Shown here piece by piece: positions 1-8,126 of a stretch of 64,000 bases of DNA. Each line of letters opens with the position of its first letter. Position 1 is the first letter of the stretch. Under the pieces are notes generated by a model. It had not been told where the DNA came from, made no database searches, and worked only from the letters and a program-made list of their open reading frames with translations. A program made the translations under genes and the position numbers. Origin of the DNA: an uncultured Acetatifactor sp. (GTDB lineage: Bacteria > Bacillota > Clostridia > Lachnospirales > Lachnospiraceae); assembly GCA_910578815.1 (NCBI GenBank), contig CAJTSE010000009.1:123334-187333 (forward strand). Reading direction: 5' to 3'.

Positions 1-105
1 AAACTCTTTCCTGCCGTAATCTTCCTGGGGAATAGCACGGATACGTTCCACCGCAAGCCCGTACCGTTCTTCCAATATTTCCCGTGAATCTGTAATCTCT
101 TCCAT
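1..105 (-). CDS. N-terminal 35 residues of an unidentified protein (runs off the window)
   Basis: An ATG at 105-103 opens a frame that stays open to the window edge, giving 35 residues rich in Glu and Arg (start MEEITDSREILEERYG). It is charged, probably helical, and shows no signal peptide or membrane segment. The same direction and codon use as the following genes suggest a real coding start. I do not recognise the family and most of the protein lies outside the window. Confidence 0.45.
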   Translation of the reverse strand, partial: MEEITDSREILEERYGLAVERIRAIPQEDYGRKEF

Positions 106-224
106 GTATGATAACCTGCCTTTCCTGTTATGGTCCCAAAATGATCTGTTTACATTTTAATTCCTGCGGCCTGCGTGCCGGCACACATTCACAGGCTTTG
201 AAATGTTCCACGGCAAAACTGTTG

Positions 225-545
225 TCAAAGATTTACACCTGCATAAAGGATAAGACTGACGCCCCCCAAAGCAATCAAGTTCAATACAGTCCCCAGCACG
301 GGGAACACTTTGTAATAACCCTTATTACAGGCCGTAAGCACTCCCAGCACTGCCCCCGTCACTGCAAACACCGTGGCCAGCACTCCCGTAACCCCAAATT
401 TCACGGCAGCCTCTCCGCCATTTTGATATGAAAAAAACACTACCGTCACCAAAGCTGCCAAACTGATGATCCCTAATATAACGGACATGATTCCCCTGTT
501 GGAATGCCGCTTATTTGTAAAAATATAACCTTTTCTTTTACCCAT
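225..545 (-). CDS. DUF6142-like small membrane protein
   Basis: A 106-residue protein with a basic N-terminus (MGKRKGYIFTNKRHSNRG) followed by three hydrophobic segments at about residues 18-40, 48-70 and 80-104. The layout matches the DUF6142 family of small Lachnospiraceae membrane proteins, whose function is unknown. It follows pyrE and a 50-residue membrane protein on the same strand, separated from the latter by a hairpin that could weaken read-through. Family call is from memory of the pattern; membrane location is directly visible. Confidence 0.65.
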   Translation of the reverse strand: MGKRKGYIFTNKRHSNRGIMSVILGIISLAALVTVVFFSYQNGGEAAVKFGVTGVLATVFAVTGAVLGVLTACNKGYYKVFPVLGTVLNLIALGGVSLILYAGVNL

Positions 546-556
546 AAAACTCTAAA

Positions 557-597
557 GGGCACTTCCGGACGAGTTGTTCACCTCGCAGGAAATGCCC
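557..597 (-). terminator. hairpin between the small membrane gene and DUF6142
   Basis: Arms GGGCACTTCC (557-566) and GGAAATGCCC (588-597) pair with one mismatch, and an inner GAG/CTC-type helix extends the stem. Read on the minus strand the stem is followed by CTTTAGAGTTTT, a weak U-rich tail, so it is more likely an attenuator or partial terminator than a strong stop. It directly abuts the DUF6142 start. Confidence 0.5.
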
Positions 598-613
598 CGC
601 ATCTGCTCCTGAT

Positions 614-766
614 TTAAAATAAAATACTGGACTTACGTGCCATCAGTCTTCCACCTGTCACGATCAGCAGAATCCCCGTCACAATACCCACTACAAGGGA
701 GATAACCCCTATGGCAATATTTGTGGCTCCCGCCAGTTTCATTGTCTTATAAACCTTCTGTTCCAT
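614..766 (-). CDS. 50-residue membrane protein downstream of pyrE
   Basis: A small protein starting MEQKVYKTMKLAGATN with one or two hydrophobic segments (residues about 12-41) and a short basic tail. The frame is open further upstream to 853, where it would overlap pyrE by 20 nt, but the ATG at 766 has a clear AAGGAG seven nucleotides before it and gives the compact form seen next to pyrE in related genomes. It lies 68 nt after the pyrE stop on the same strand, so it is probably co-transcribed. Function unknown. Confidence 0.6.
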   Translation of the reverse strand: MEQKVYKTMKLAGATNIAIGVISLVVGIVTGILLIVTGGRLMARKSSILF

Positions 767-833
767 TGCTTTGCTCCTTTCGGTTTTCTTTTCCCCTGTG
801 GTCAGAATATCATTTTGTTCACTCATCTCTTCA

Positions 834-1508
834 CTATGCACCATATGTTTCATAATATTTGTCTATCGCCGCCTTTATTGTATCATCAATATAGTTTTGT
901 CCTTTGTATGGTCTGTTATAAAGATGCTCCACGACCTCCTGCATATTTACAATAGCCTGAGCTTCAAATCCATATTTCTGCCGAATCTCTTCCAACGCGC
1001 TCACTTTACCGTCAAGTCCTTTTTCCATGCGGTTTAAGGACACCATCAAGCCCTTAATCTCTACATTGCCCTGCGCCTTAATGATAGGGAAGGTTTCTTC
1101 GATGGATTTTCCGGAGGTGGTTACATCCTCAATAATGATCACTCTGTCCCCGTCCTTTAAGGCACTGCCTAAGAGGATACCCACGTCGCCGTGATCCTTG
1201 ACCTCCTTGCGGTTAGAGCAGTATCGGATTTCCCTGCCATACAGATCACTATAGGCAATGGACGCTGCCACACTTAAAGGAATACCTTTGTAAGCCGGTC
1301 CAAACAGCACATCAAAGTCATCCCCGAAGTTCTCATGAATAGCCTTCGCATAATATTCACCCAGCCTTCTTAACTGCATACCAGTTACATAAGCTCCCGC
1401 ATTCATAAAAAATGGGGACTTTCTGCCGCTCTTTAAGGTAAATTCTCCGAACTTCAGCACCCGGCTGTCAACCATAAACTCAATGAACTCTTCTTTATAT
1501 GCTTCCAT
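834..1508 (-). CDS. pyrE: orotate phosphoribosyltransferase
   Basis: Cytosolic enzyme of de novo pyrimidine synthesis that joins orotate to PRPP to give OMP. The 224-residue protein carries the PRPP-binding signature VIIIEDVTTSGKS at residues 123-135 and the family's N-terminal substrate region with LKSGRKSPFF at about residues 26-34; length is normal. The start is preceded by GGAGG twelve nucleotides upstream, and a good promoter (TTGAAT, 17 nt, TAGTAT) lies 50-80 nt upstream. The partner OMP decarboxylase gene pyrF is in the same window but 12 kb away and in a different operon, with nrdD. Confidence 0.95.
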   Translation of the reverse strand: MEAYKEEFIEFMVDSRVLKFGEFTLKSGRKSPFFMNAGAYVTGMQLRRLGEYYAKAIHENFGDDFDVLFGPAYKGIPLSVAASIAYSDLYGREIRYCSNRKEVKDHGDVGILLGSALKDGDRVIIIEDVTTSGKSIEETFPIIKAQGNVEIKGLMVSLNRMEKGLDGKVSALEEIRQKYGFEAQAIVNMQEVVEHLYNRPYKGQNYIDDTIKAAIDKYYETYGA

Positions 1509-1559
1509 TCTGTTTTAAAACCTCCGGTTTGCCTGTTTGAGACTTCAAATATCTCTTTC

Positions 1560-1588
1560 ATACTACCATAAAGTTTCAAAATATTCAA
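1560..1588 (-). promoter_or_regulatory. sigma-A promoter of pyrE
   Basis: On the minus strand TTGAAT (1588-1583), a 17-nt spacer and TAGTAT (1565-1560). It sits about 50 nt upstream of the pyrE start. No PyrR-type attenuator was recognised in the short leader. Confidence 0.7.
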
Positions 1589-1615
1589 TCGGCTTTACTA
1601 ATTAAACAAATATAT

Positions 1616-1969
1616 TTACTGTTCGAATTGCTCCGCCCACTCATTTTCCCGAAATCCGGTCAAAACCGTTTGCTCCGTCACGATGATCGGTCGCTTTACC
1701 AGCATTCCGTCAGATGCCAGCAGCTTAAGCTGCTCTTCTTCACTCATACCGGTCAGTCTGTCCTTCAAATTCATTTCTTTATATAAAATGCCGCTGGTAT
1801 TAAAGAATTTCTTTAACGGCAGTCCACTTCGCTGATGCCATTCCTTCAGTTCCTCATAGGAAGGATTCGCCTCAGCAATATGCCGCTCCGTATATGTGAT
1901 TCCTTTGCTGTCCAGCCATTTCTTCGCCTTTTTGCACGTAGAACATTTCGGATATTGAATAAACAACAT
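1616..1969 (-). CDS. ArsC/Spx-family thioredoxin-fold protein
   Basis: A 117-residue protein beginning MLFIQYPKCSTCKKAKKWL, with the CxxC motif at residues 9-12 and the Lys/Arg-rich helix of the arsenate reductase / Spx / MgsR family; the later RPII segment (the conserved cis-proline site) and C-terminal LTGFRENEW fit too. Length is typical. The frame extends upstream, but AAGGAGG eight nucleotides before this ATG fixes the start. No arsenic-resistance genes are near, so it may be a reductase of unknown substrate or a redox-sensitive regulator rather than a true arsenate reductase. Confidence 0.85.
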   Translation of the reverse strand: MLFIQYPKCSTCKKAKKWLDSKGITYTERHIAEANPSYEELKEWHQRSGLPLKKFFNTSGILYKEMNLKDRLTGMSEEEQLKLLASDGMLVKRPIIVTEQTVLTGFRENEWAEQFEQ

Positions 1970-2019
1970 CTCTGATTCCTCCTTCAAACAATATTTGCTT
2001 TTTCCTCTTTGTCTCTCTG

Positions 2020-2048
2020 ATTCTATCACAGAGTCGGTCTTTGCTCAA
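2020..2048 (-). promoter_or_regulatory. promoter of the ArsC/Spx-like gene
   Basis: Minus strand TTGAGC (2048-2043), 17 nt, TAGAAT (2025-2020), about 50 nt before the start. It is divergent from the esterase promoter about 60 bp away. Confidence 0.6.
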
Positions 2049-2103
2049 TCCGTTCTCACAAAATCACAGGATATATCAAATATACATCGAATGCTCCCCT
2101 TAC

Positions 2104-2132
2104 TTGCCGCTGCATATTTCCTGTGTTATACT
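2104..2132 (+). promoter_or_regulatory. promoter of the esterase gene
   Basis: TTGCCG (2104-2109), a 17-nt spacer and TATACT (2127-2132), followed by a leader of about 65 nt to the start at 2203. Confidence 0.65.
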
Positions 2133-2202
2133 GTATATAAGTGCAAAAATACAAACAATTTTCACGCAACGATCTGACTATATTGCAGAAAAGGAGAGAA
2201 AT

Positions 2203-3801
2203 ATGGCAATGATGGAGAGACCGGCTGTCAGCATTCTCACGGACGGCGGAAAGTATTGGGAACATACATATGAAAAATTTTATCTGAAAGCGTACATTCC
2301 TGCAAATAAGCTGGACGGGCAGACGATTAATTACGGTTTCCGGGCACCGCTGCTGCTTGTCTTTGAAGAAAACAGACAGAGCCGGGAAGAGGCGATCAAA
2401 TTTGCCAGAGAGAGCGGGCTGGCAGATATTGCGGCCGCGGCAGACACGGGTGTTTTTTTTGTATACCCGGCAAATGAGGGCGGCTGGAGCAGTGCAACGG
2501 AAGAATTATATGCCGCCGTCATAGCCGAGGTGAAGATGGATTCCCATTATTTAGACGGACTGGCTGAAATTACGGATTTCTTCACGCAAAAGTTCATGGG
2601 TTATTTTATCAGAGGGGCAATTTTTCGGACGGATATTTACAGTTTTGGTCAGTCGGCAGACTATGTTGCAAAAAACCTTTTGAAAACGCTGCAGGGTGAA
2701 TATCTCTGGGGGCCGGGTGAGATCACTCCGGCCATGTGTTCCATGCAGAACTTAAGCGTAATCCCCCAGCCGGAGCGCACGGACATCGGTATTTTAAGCG
2801 CGGGAAACTCCGACGAGGTCAACGAAGCCTTTGGAAACTGCAAAAATCTGCTGATAAAAAGCGAACCGGATTACAGGAAAGATTTTGTATCATTTGTCCG
2901 AAAATTTAAAATGTGGTGCGGCAATCTGGAAATAGAGCCGGATTTTACAGCCATGGGCATGAGGGAGGAAACCGGCAGTGTGGAAGTAAATACCTCTCCG
3001 GATCATCGGGGAGATTTCAAAGATACCGATAAACATAAGGTTGGTTATTTTGCTTATTACAATGACAACCTGTTTGACAAAGGACCGGCGCCGCTGGTGA
3101 TCGGCTTTCATGGCGGCGGTGATTCCGCCCTGTTTTTTACTTTTGTGTCGGGCTGGTATGATGTGGCACACAAGCATGATTTCCTCTTTGTTCCCATTGA
3201 GAATCATCAAAATGTTACGGCCACGGAAGTAGTGGAAGTGATTGAACACCTGAAAAAGCGTTACCTTATAGACGAGCATCGTATATACGCAACCGGCTTC
3301 TCCATGGGAAGCGGCAAAACCTGGGATATGTTTCAGGAATATCCGCAGATTTTCGCCGGTCTGGCCCCTGCCAGCGCACTGTTCCCGTTGAAAAACAATC
3401 CCTTCAGCCCCCCTCTGGGGGACAGACTGAATCTGACCGTCCCCGTTCCCATCTTCTACTCAGGCGGCGAGAATTCCCACCTGCCTGAATTACCCTGCCA
3501 GGCAGGCTCCGGCCTTGAACGGATACAATATGCGGCACAGGTAAATCGCTTGAAGGAAAAATTTGACCTGAATTATAATGAAAAGGAAAGCTGGGCTGAC
3601 CCCATCTGGGGCGAAACCGGAGACCGAGTGGAAACACTGTACGATGAATCCAGAAACAGCTATCTGACCATTCATTATTTTAACAGTGAGGACGGCGTGT
3701 GTCGTACTGCACTTGCCAGCGTCAGCGGGCAGGGACATGAGTTCCGACATCATACCTGCGAACAGGCATGGAAATTTATATCCCAGTTTACCAGATCATA
3801 A
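2203..3801 (+). CDS. alpha/beta-hydrolase esterase, polyester-depolymerase-like
   Basis: A 532-residue protein without signal peptide. The C-terminal half shows the alpha/beta-hydrolase fold: an oxyanion-hole segment GFHGGGDSA near residue 305, then the nucleophile elbow GFSMGSG with Ser367, and a late His in GQGHEFRHH as the likely catalytic base. This resembles the PHB-depolymerase/LpqC esterase group. The N-terminal 290 residues have no family I recognise. Start chosen at the ATG after AAAAGGAGAGAAAT; the frame is open upstream to 2041 but lacks a ribosome site there. It has its own promoter and ends before a bidirectional terminator, so it is monocistronic. The substrate cannot be told. 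Confidence 0.75.
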   Translation: MAMMERPAVSILTDGGKYWEHTYEKFYLKAYIPANKLDGQTINYGFRAPLLLVFEENRQSREEAIKFARESGLADIAAAADTGVFFVYPANEGGWSSATEELYAAVIAEVKMDSHYLDGLAEITDFFTQKFMGYFIRGAIFRTDIYSFGQSADYVAKNLLKTLQGEYLWGPGEITPAMCSMQNLSVIPQPERTDIGILSAGNSDEVNEAFGNCKNLLIKSEPDYRKDFVSFVRKFKMWCGNLEIEPDFTAMGMREETGSVEVNTSPDHRGDFKDTDKHKVGYFAYYNDNLFDKGPAPLVIGFHGGGDSALFFTFVSGWYDVAHKHDFLFVPIENHQNVTATEVVEVIEHLKKRYLIDEHRIYATGFSMGSGKTWDMFQEYPQIFAGLAPASALFPLKNNPFSPPLGDRLNLTVPVPIFYSGGENSHLPELPCQAGSGLERIQYAAQVNRLKEKFDLNYNEKESWADPIWGETGDRVETLYDESRNSYLTIHYFNSEDGVCRTALASVSGQGHEFRHHTCEQAWKFISQFTRS

Positions 3802-3866
3802 AATCGGCACCACCGAGCACACGGATACCTCTGCCATATATCTGTTCCTATCGGTACATAACATGT

Positions 3867-3911
3867 AAAATCCCGATATATGCAGCTCTCATTGCATATA
3901 CCGGGATTTTT
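3867..3911. terminator. bidirectional terminator between the esterase and malG
   Basis: AAAATCCCGATATATGCA and TGCATATACCGGGATTTTT form a long hairpin with one mismatch, with A/T tracts on both sides, so it can end the rightward esterase transcript and the leftward malFG transcript. Confidence 0.85.
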
Positions 3912-3958
3912 ACTCAGCCTTTATCTCTTTTTTACATTATTATTTCATTATTTTTGCA

Positions 3959-4843
3959 TTATCCCTTTACGGCACCACCGGTCACGCCCTCCACATAGTA
4001 CTTCTGAAGGCACATAAACAAGATCGTAATGGGAACGGCAACCAGTACGCCGCCTGCACAGAATTCCGTGTAATGAGCTGCCAGGCTGGTTGCGCTGCCA
4101 ATCATATTGTTCAAACCTACTGCAACGTTCATACCGTCACTGGTGTTGTGCGCAATATAGCTGGCAAACATGAAATCTCCCCAAGGAGCCATGAATGCAG
4201 TCAGAATCGTATAAATAATGATCGGCTTTGACATGGGGATGATAATGGAAAACAGCACCCGCGCCCTTGTAGCACCATCCACTCTTGCCGCCTCATCCAG
4301 CGACTTGGACACCGTATCAAAAAAGCCCTTCGACACGTAATAGCCCATGCCGGAGCTGGCAGTATATACAAGGATCAATCCGTAAATGGCACCGGTTCCG
4401 GTCAGTCCCATGCCGCTCAATACCTTATACATGATAATCATGGACAGGAATCCGGGAAACATGCCGATGACAAGCATGGCGTTCATCAGCAGCTTTCTTG
4501 ACGCAAACCTGGTTCTTGATAAGGTATAGCTCACACAAAGTACCATAATCGGCTGAATCACGGCTACCGCAATGGCAATGATGAGGGTATTGAAATACCA
4601 TCTGGGATATTTCACCACATCAGAACCTTGAAACAACGCGATGTAGTTTTTCAGTCCCCATTCCTTCGGGAAAACATAGCCCACCTGCATGGTAGTCTCG
4701 CAGCGGAAGGACTCCATCACAATCATGAAGAACGGAATCAGCCAGACCACGGAAATAACCGCCAGCACAACATAGGTAATAATATTGCCTGTCATGGTCT
4801 TTTTCTTTAAGCTCTTATATTTTTTGGAAGTTTTCTCACTCAT
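3959..4843 (-). CDS. malG: maltodextrin-type ABC transporter permease, MalG-like
   Basis: A 294-residue inner-membrane permease with six hydrophobic helices and the EAA loop EAARVDGATRARVLFSIIIP at about residues 180-205, through which it contacts the ATPase. It ends with the typical GGAVKG tail of MalG proteins. With MalF it forms the membrane channel for oligosaccharides delivered by the binding protein. Its ATG overlaps the malF stop by one base (TAATG), so the two are translationally coupled. No ATPase gene is in the operon; as in many Gram-positives a shared MsmK/MalK encoded elsewhere probably energises it. Confidence 0.88.
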   Translation of the reverse strand: MSEKTSKKYKSLKKKTMTGNIITYVVLAVISVVWLIPFFMIVMESFRCETTMQVGYVFPKEWGLKNYIALFQGSDVVKYPRWYFNTLIIAIAVAVIQPIMVLCVSYTLSRTRFASRKLLMNAMLVIGMFPGFLSMIIMYKVLSGMGLTGTGAIYGLILVYTASSGMGYYVSKGFFDTVSKSLDEAARVDGATRARVLFSIIIPMSKPIIIYTILTAFMAPWGDFMFASYIAHNTSDGMNVAVGLNNMIGSATSLAAHYTEFCAGGVLVAVPITILFMCLQKYYVEGVTGGAVKG

Positions 4844-6363
4844 TATTGGAAATCCTCCTCGTTCTTATTTGACGGCAGTACGTTATACACAATCAATGAC
4901 AATCCCGCAACAACGACAAATATCATGATGCCGACCACCGAGGCAAGTTTAAAGTTACTGTCCGCACCCGTCGTAATCTTATACAGCCAAGTGATCAGCA
5001 AGTCCGTGTCCGTGGCCGAAGTTCCTCCCACCGTAAGCCTTGGATTGGAGATATTTCCGCCTGTCAGCAGGAAAATAACGTTAAAGTTATTGATATTGCC
5101 GATAAAGCTGGTCAACAGGTAAGGACCTGTGATAAACAGCATATACGGAAGAGTAATCTTCATAAACGCCTGCACGGCATTCGCACCGTCAATTTTTGCG
5201 GATTCGTACAAATCATCCGGAATATTCATCAAAATACCGGTAGCAATCAGCATCAGGTAAGGGATACCGATCCATACGTTAATCAGAATCACCAGGATCC
5301 TTGCCGAAGTCGCATTTCCCCAGAAATCAAAAGGTACATCGAGAATACCTGACTTAATGAGGAATCCGTTGATCAAACCGTTCTTGGCAAACAGCTTTGA
5401 CATGTACATCAGGGAGATAAACTGAGGCACCGCGCTGGTCAGCACCAGAATTCCACGCCATACCTTCTTGAATTTGATTCCCTTCTTATTAATCAGAAGC
5501 GCAACCACAATTCCAAGAAAATAGTTTGTAAAGGTAGCAAAGAATGCCCATGTGAGGGTCCACCCCAGGATATGCTTAAATGCAAAGCCCAGATTACTTT
5601 TCTGAGAATTAAACAAATCAGCAAAGTTGGACCAGCCCACCCATGTAAACAGATTACTGTATCCGTCATGGGCGCCGTCATAATTTGTGAAAGCCACAAC
5701 AATCATAAACACAATCGGCAGAACCGTAAACAAGAAGATTCCGAGCAGCGGCACCGCCAACAGCGTCTTGTGGAACTTCGCATCTATCAGATCATGAACA
5801 TCCGCCTTAAATTTCTGCGGATGTTTTCCGCTCTTAAGTACCTCATCATTTGCCTTGCTCTGCTTAATACTCATTCTCCAGGCAATGATAAAGGCAATAC
5901 AGAATACAACCGAAAGTCCTCCGAACAGAAGAATTTTAAAGGAATCGTCTCCTGCCGCGCGGATATAGGTATCCAGGATCGGGTCATACACCTCTCCCGT
6001 CTGGACATCGCCCAGGGTGCCCAATTTACTCATCCAGCCTGCGCCGGTTGTCACAGTATACCAGATAAATACAAGCTCGAACAGCAAAAACGCCGCTCCC
6101 CGCACAATCTGGCCGCATGCAAAATTACCAAAGCCCATAATAAGGTAAGATAGTTTGGTTCTCCATGACCCATTAATCAGGGTCATAACCAAATCCCTGA
6201 ATTCTCTGCCCACCGCAAATACGGCTGCCTTTACGCCCCGTCCGATGGCCTTACCGATTCTGACAAAAAAAGACGGTATTGCCGCAAAGAATCGGCCGAT
6301 TTTATATAAAATTTTCTGAAAAGTTCCCAGACCCTGATATTCAATCCATGAGAGTTTTTCCAT
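4843..6363 (-). CDS. malF: maltodextrin-type ABC transporter permease, MalF-like
   Basis: A permease of about 506 residues. The C-terminal part has the MalF-like membrane domain and EAA loop YESAKIDGANAVQAFMKITL. The N-terminal 190 residues carry extra hydrophobic segments and a long insert, longer than simple sugar permeases but usual for Firmicute MalF. I chose the ATG at 6363 because GGGG lies nine nucleotides upstream; an ATG at 6378 has no ribosome site. It follows malE after a terminator-like hairpin and is coupled to malG, which fits low permease expression relative to the binding protein. Confidence 0.85.
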   Translation of the reverse strand: MEKLSWIEYQGLGTFQKILYKIGRFFAAIPSFFVRIGKAIGRGVKAAVFAVGREFRDLVMTLINGSWRTKLSYLIMGFGNFACGQIVRGAAFLLFELVFIWYTVTTGAGWMSKLGTLGDVQTGEVYDPILDTYIRAAGDDSFKILLFGGLSVVFCIAFIIAWRMSIKQSKANDEVLKSGKHPQKFKADVHDLIDAKFHKTLLAVPLLGIFLFTVLPIVFMIVVAFTNYDGAHDGYSNLFTWVGWSNFADLFNSQKSNLGFAFKHILGWTLTWAFFATFTNYFLGIVVALLINKKGIKFKKVWRGILVLTSAVPQFISLMYMSKLFAKNGLINGFLIKSGILDVPFDFWGNATSARILVILINVWIGIPYLMLIATGILMNIPDDLYESAKIDGANAVQAFMKITLPYMLFITGPYLLTSFIGNINNFNVIFLLTGGNISNPRLTVGGTSATDTDLLITWLYKITTGADSNFKLASVVGIMIFVVVAGLSLIVYNVLPSNKNEEDFQ

Positions 6364-6389
6364 AATTATCTGCCCCATCTGTTTTTATA

Positions 6390-6424
6390 AAAAGCCACCC
6401 CAGTCATTTCTTCCGGGGTGGCTT
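6390..6424 (-). terminator. intercistronic terminator/attenuator between malE and malF
   Basis: GCCACCCC (6394-6401) and GGGGTGGC (6415-6422) form a perfect 8-bp stem with a 13-nt loop; on the minus strand it is followed by TTTTTATAA, a proper U-run. It lies in the middle of the operon, so partial read-through would give much more malE than malFG mRNA. Confidence 0.8.
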
Positions 6425-6462
6425 TTGTTCATTTCATTTTTACCGAAGCCACAACGGTTTTA

Positions 6463-8064
6463 TTACTTAGCTGTTACAGTAAGAGTAGCAGTTCCGGCTG
6501 CGCTGTCATAAACCAGTGTTACAACATAGGTTCCGTCAGCTTCAATCTTAATATTATCGCCGCCTGCAACGCCGTCTGCACCAAAGTTTACATCCCAGCT
6601 TGCGCCCTGGCGAACCTTGAACTCATCACCGGCCTTGAACTCCTGTTCTGCAGTCCATGTCCCGGCAGGATCTTCCGTCATCGGTACGTCGGTATCCCAG
6701 TTATAACCGGAGAATGCTCCGATCAGGGAGAATGCGTTCTTCTGCTCGTCTGACATCTGGAACAGTGCGTTGACGGAAGCAGTATAGGCATCCAGACCTG
6801 CCTGAAGGTCAGCATCCGTTTTAGCTTCACGTGCATTGGTGCCCAGCAGCTTGGCAATATCCCACCAGGAACCATGAATGTTGCCCTGAGAAACGGAGTA
6901 AGGAGCCTGTGCGTTAAATGCGAGCAGCGCAGCATCGGCCTTAACCTTCTCATTTTCCATAGCCTCTTTGTTTGCAGGTCCCCAGCCCTGTGCTTCATAT
7001 CTCTCCAGTGAGCACTCTGCGTTGGTCAGATAAAGAGCCAGCTGCTGAAGAACAGCACCCTTAGTAGCATCAGCCTGAGGCTTAACGCCCATCAGCTTAC
7101 ATCCGGAATAGGAGCCCAGGTGATAGGACTTTCCGTCAACCGTAAAGGAAGGAAGCTCTGCTACGCCGTAGTTGTCGCCAAGTGCTTCCTTGGCTGCAGA
7201 TGACCCCCATGTACCGCAGATAACTACTGCGGAAGGAGTTGCTGCCGCAAAGTCAGCCGCATTGGAAGAAGACAGGAAGCTGGAAGACTTCACCAGTTTT
7301 TCCATACCCTTCATGGCAATAAGTCCTTCAGGTGAATTAAAGGTGTCATTCACGCTGGTAAAGGAGCCGCTTGTATCGGTTGTCCAGTCAGATACACATC
7401 CTGTTGCAAAGAAGAAAGAAGCAACATACCATGCGGAGGTTTCACACTCCATGGAGAACATTCTTCCTGCCGCCTCACAGTCAGCAATAATGTCTTCCAG
7501 ACTTCCCAGATGCTCTTCTTTTACAACACTCTTGTCATAGTACATAAAATAGCCGTTGTCTGCAGTAAGAGGATAGCAGTACAATTCATTTCCCACGGAT
7601 GCAGCCTTAACTGCAACTTCCGTATCCAAAGACCTAACCGTCTCTGCCGTCTTCGCACCCAGCTTGTTCAATGCGCCAGCTTCTACCAGACGTGTCAGCT
7701 GATCCTGTGCAAAACAGAAAATGTCCGCTCCACTCTCAACGTCAGTAATCATATTGGATGCAGAGTTGGACTCGGAGATGCCCTCCACCGTCGCGTTAAT
7801 TACGATACCAGGGTTTTCATCGCAGAATCTCTTGATCTGCGTCTTTGTCAGATCAGCGATTCCTTCTGACTCAGACACCCAGAGGGTAACATCATAAGTA
7901 CCAGCCAGAGAGCTGTTGTCAACTTCTCCGCCCCCCCCATTTGATTCGCTGCCGTTACCTTCGCTGCCGTTACCTTCGTTACCGCCGCCGTTGTTGCCAC
8001 AGGCTGCCAGACCCATTGTCAGAGCCAGGCCCATAGCAAGAAACTTTACTAATTTCTTTTTCAT
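6463..8064 (-). CDS. malE: extracellular maltodextrin/glucan-binding lipoprotein with C-terminal starch-binding-like domain
   Basis: A 533-residue solute-binding lipoprotein. The signal peptide MKKKLVKFLAMGLALTMGLAACG ends in a lipobox (LAAC), so the protein is anchored outside the membrane. A Gly/Asn/Ser-rich linker (about residues 24-50) follows, then the family-1 binding-protein fold (about 55-460). The last 75 residues, with AGDEFKVRQGASWDVNFG, GGDNIKIEADGTYVVTL and TLTVTAK, look like the SusE/SusF-type beta-sandwich starch-binding modules found in some amylases; that addition is unusual for MalE. Good AGGAGAG ribosome site. It lies between the amylase and malFG and should deliver alpha-glucan oligosaccharides to them. 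Confidence 0.85.
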   Translation of the reverse strand: MKKKLVKFLAMGLALTMGLAACGNNGGGNEGNGSEGNGSESNGGGGEVDNSSLAGTYDVTLWVSESEGIADLTKTQIKRFCDENPGIVINATVEGISESNSASNMITDVESGADIFCFAQDQLTRLVEAGALNKLGAKTAETVRSLDTEVAVKAASVGNELYCYPLTADNGYFMYYDKSVVKEEHLGSLEDIIADCEAAGRMFSMECETSAWYVASFFFATGCVSDWTTDTSGSFTSVNDTFNSPEGLIAMKGMEKLVKSSSFLSSSNAADFAAATPSAVVICGTWGSSAAKEALGDNYGVAELPSFTVDGKSYHLGSYSGCKLMGVKPQADATKGAVLQQLALYLTNAECSLERYEAQGWGPANKEAMENEKVKADAALLAFNAQAPYSVSQGNIHGSWWDIAKLLGTNAREAKTDADLQAGLDAYTASVNALFQMSDEQKNAFSLIGAFSGYNWDTDVPMTEDPAGTWTAEQEFKAGDEFKVRQGASWDVNFGADGVAGGDNIKIEADGTYVVTLVYDSAAGTATLTVTAK

Positions 8065-8126
8065 TTTTCTCTCCTCTTCTTTGTTATTATATTAATAGAA
8101 CCCTGCGGATTCTTTAATACCGTTAT

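Noticed and set aside
1616..1969. Naming the ArsC/Spx-like gene arsC or spxA
   Set aside because: The CxxC motif is shared by arsenate reductases and Spx-type regulators; no arsenic genes are nearby.
5572..6153. 193-codon plus-strand frame inside malF
   Set aside because: Antisense shadow with no ribosome site and no recognisable family.
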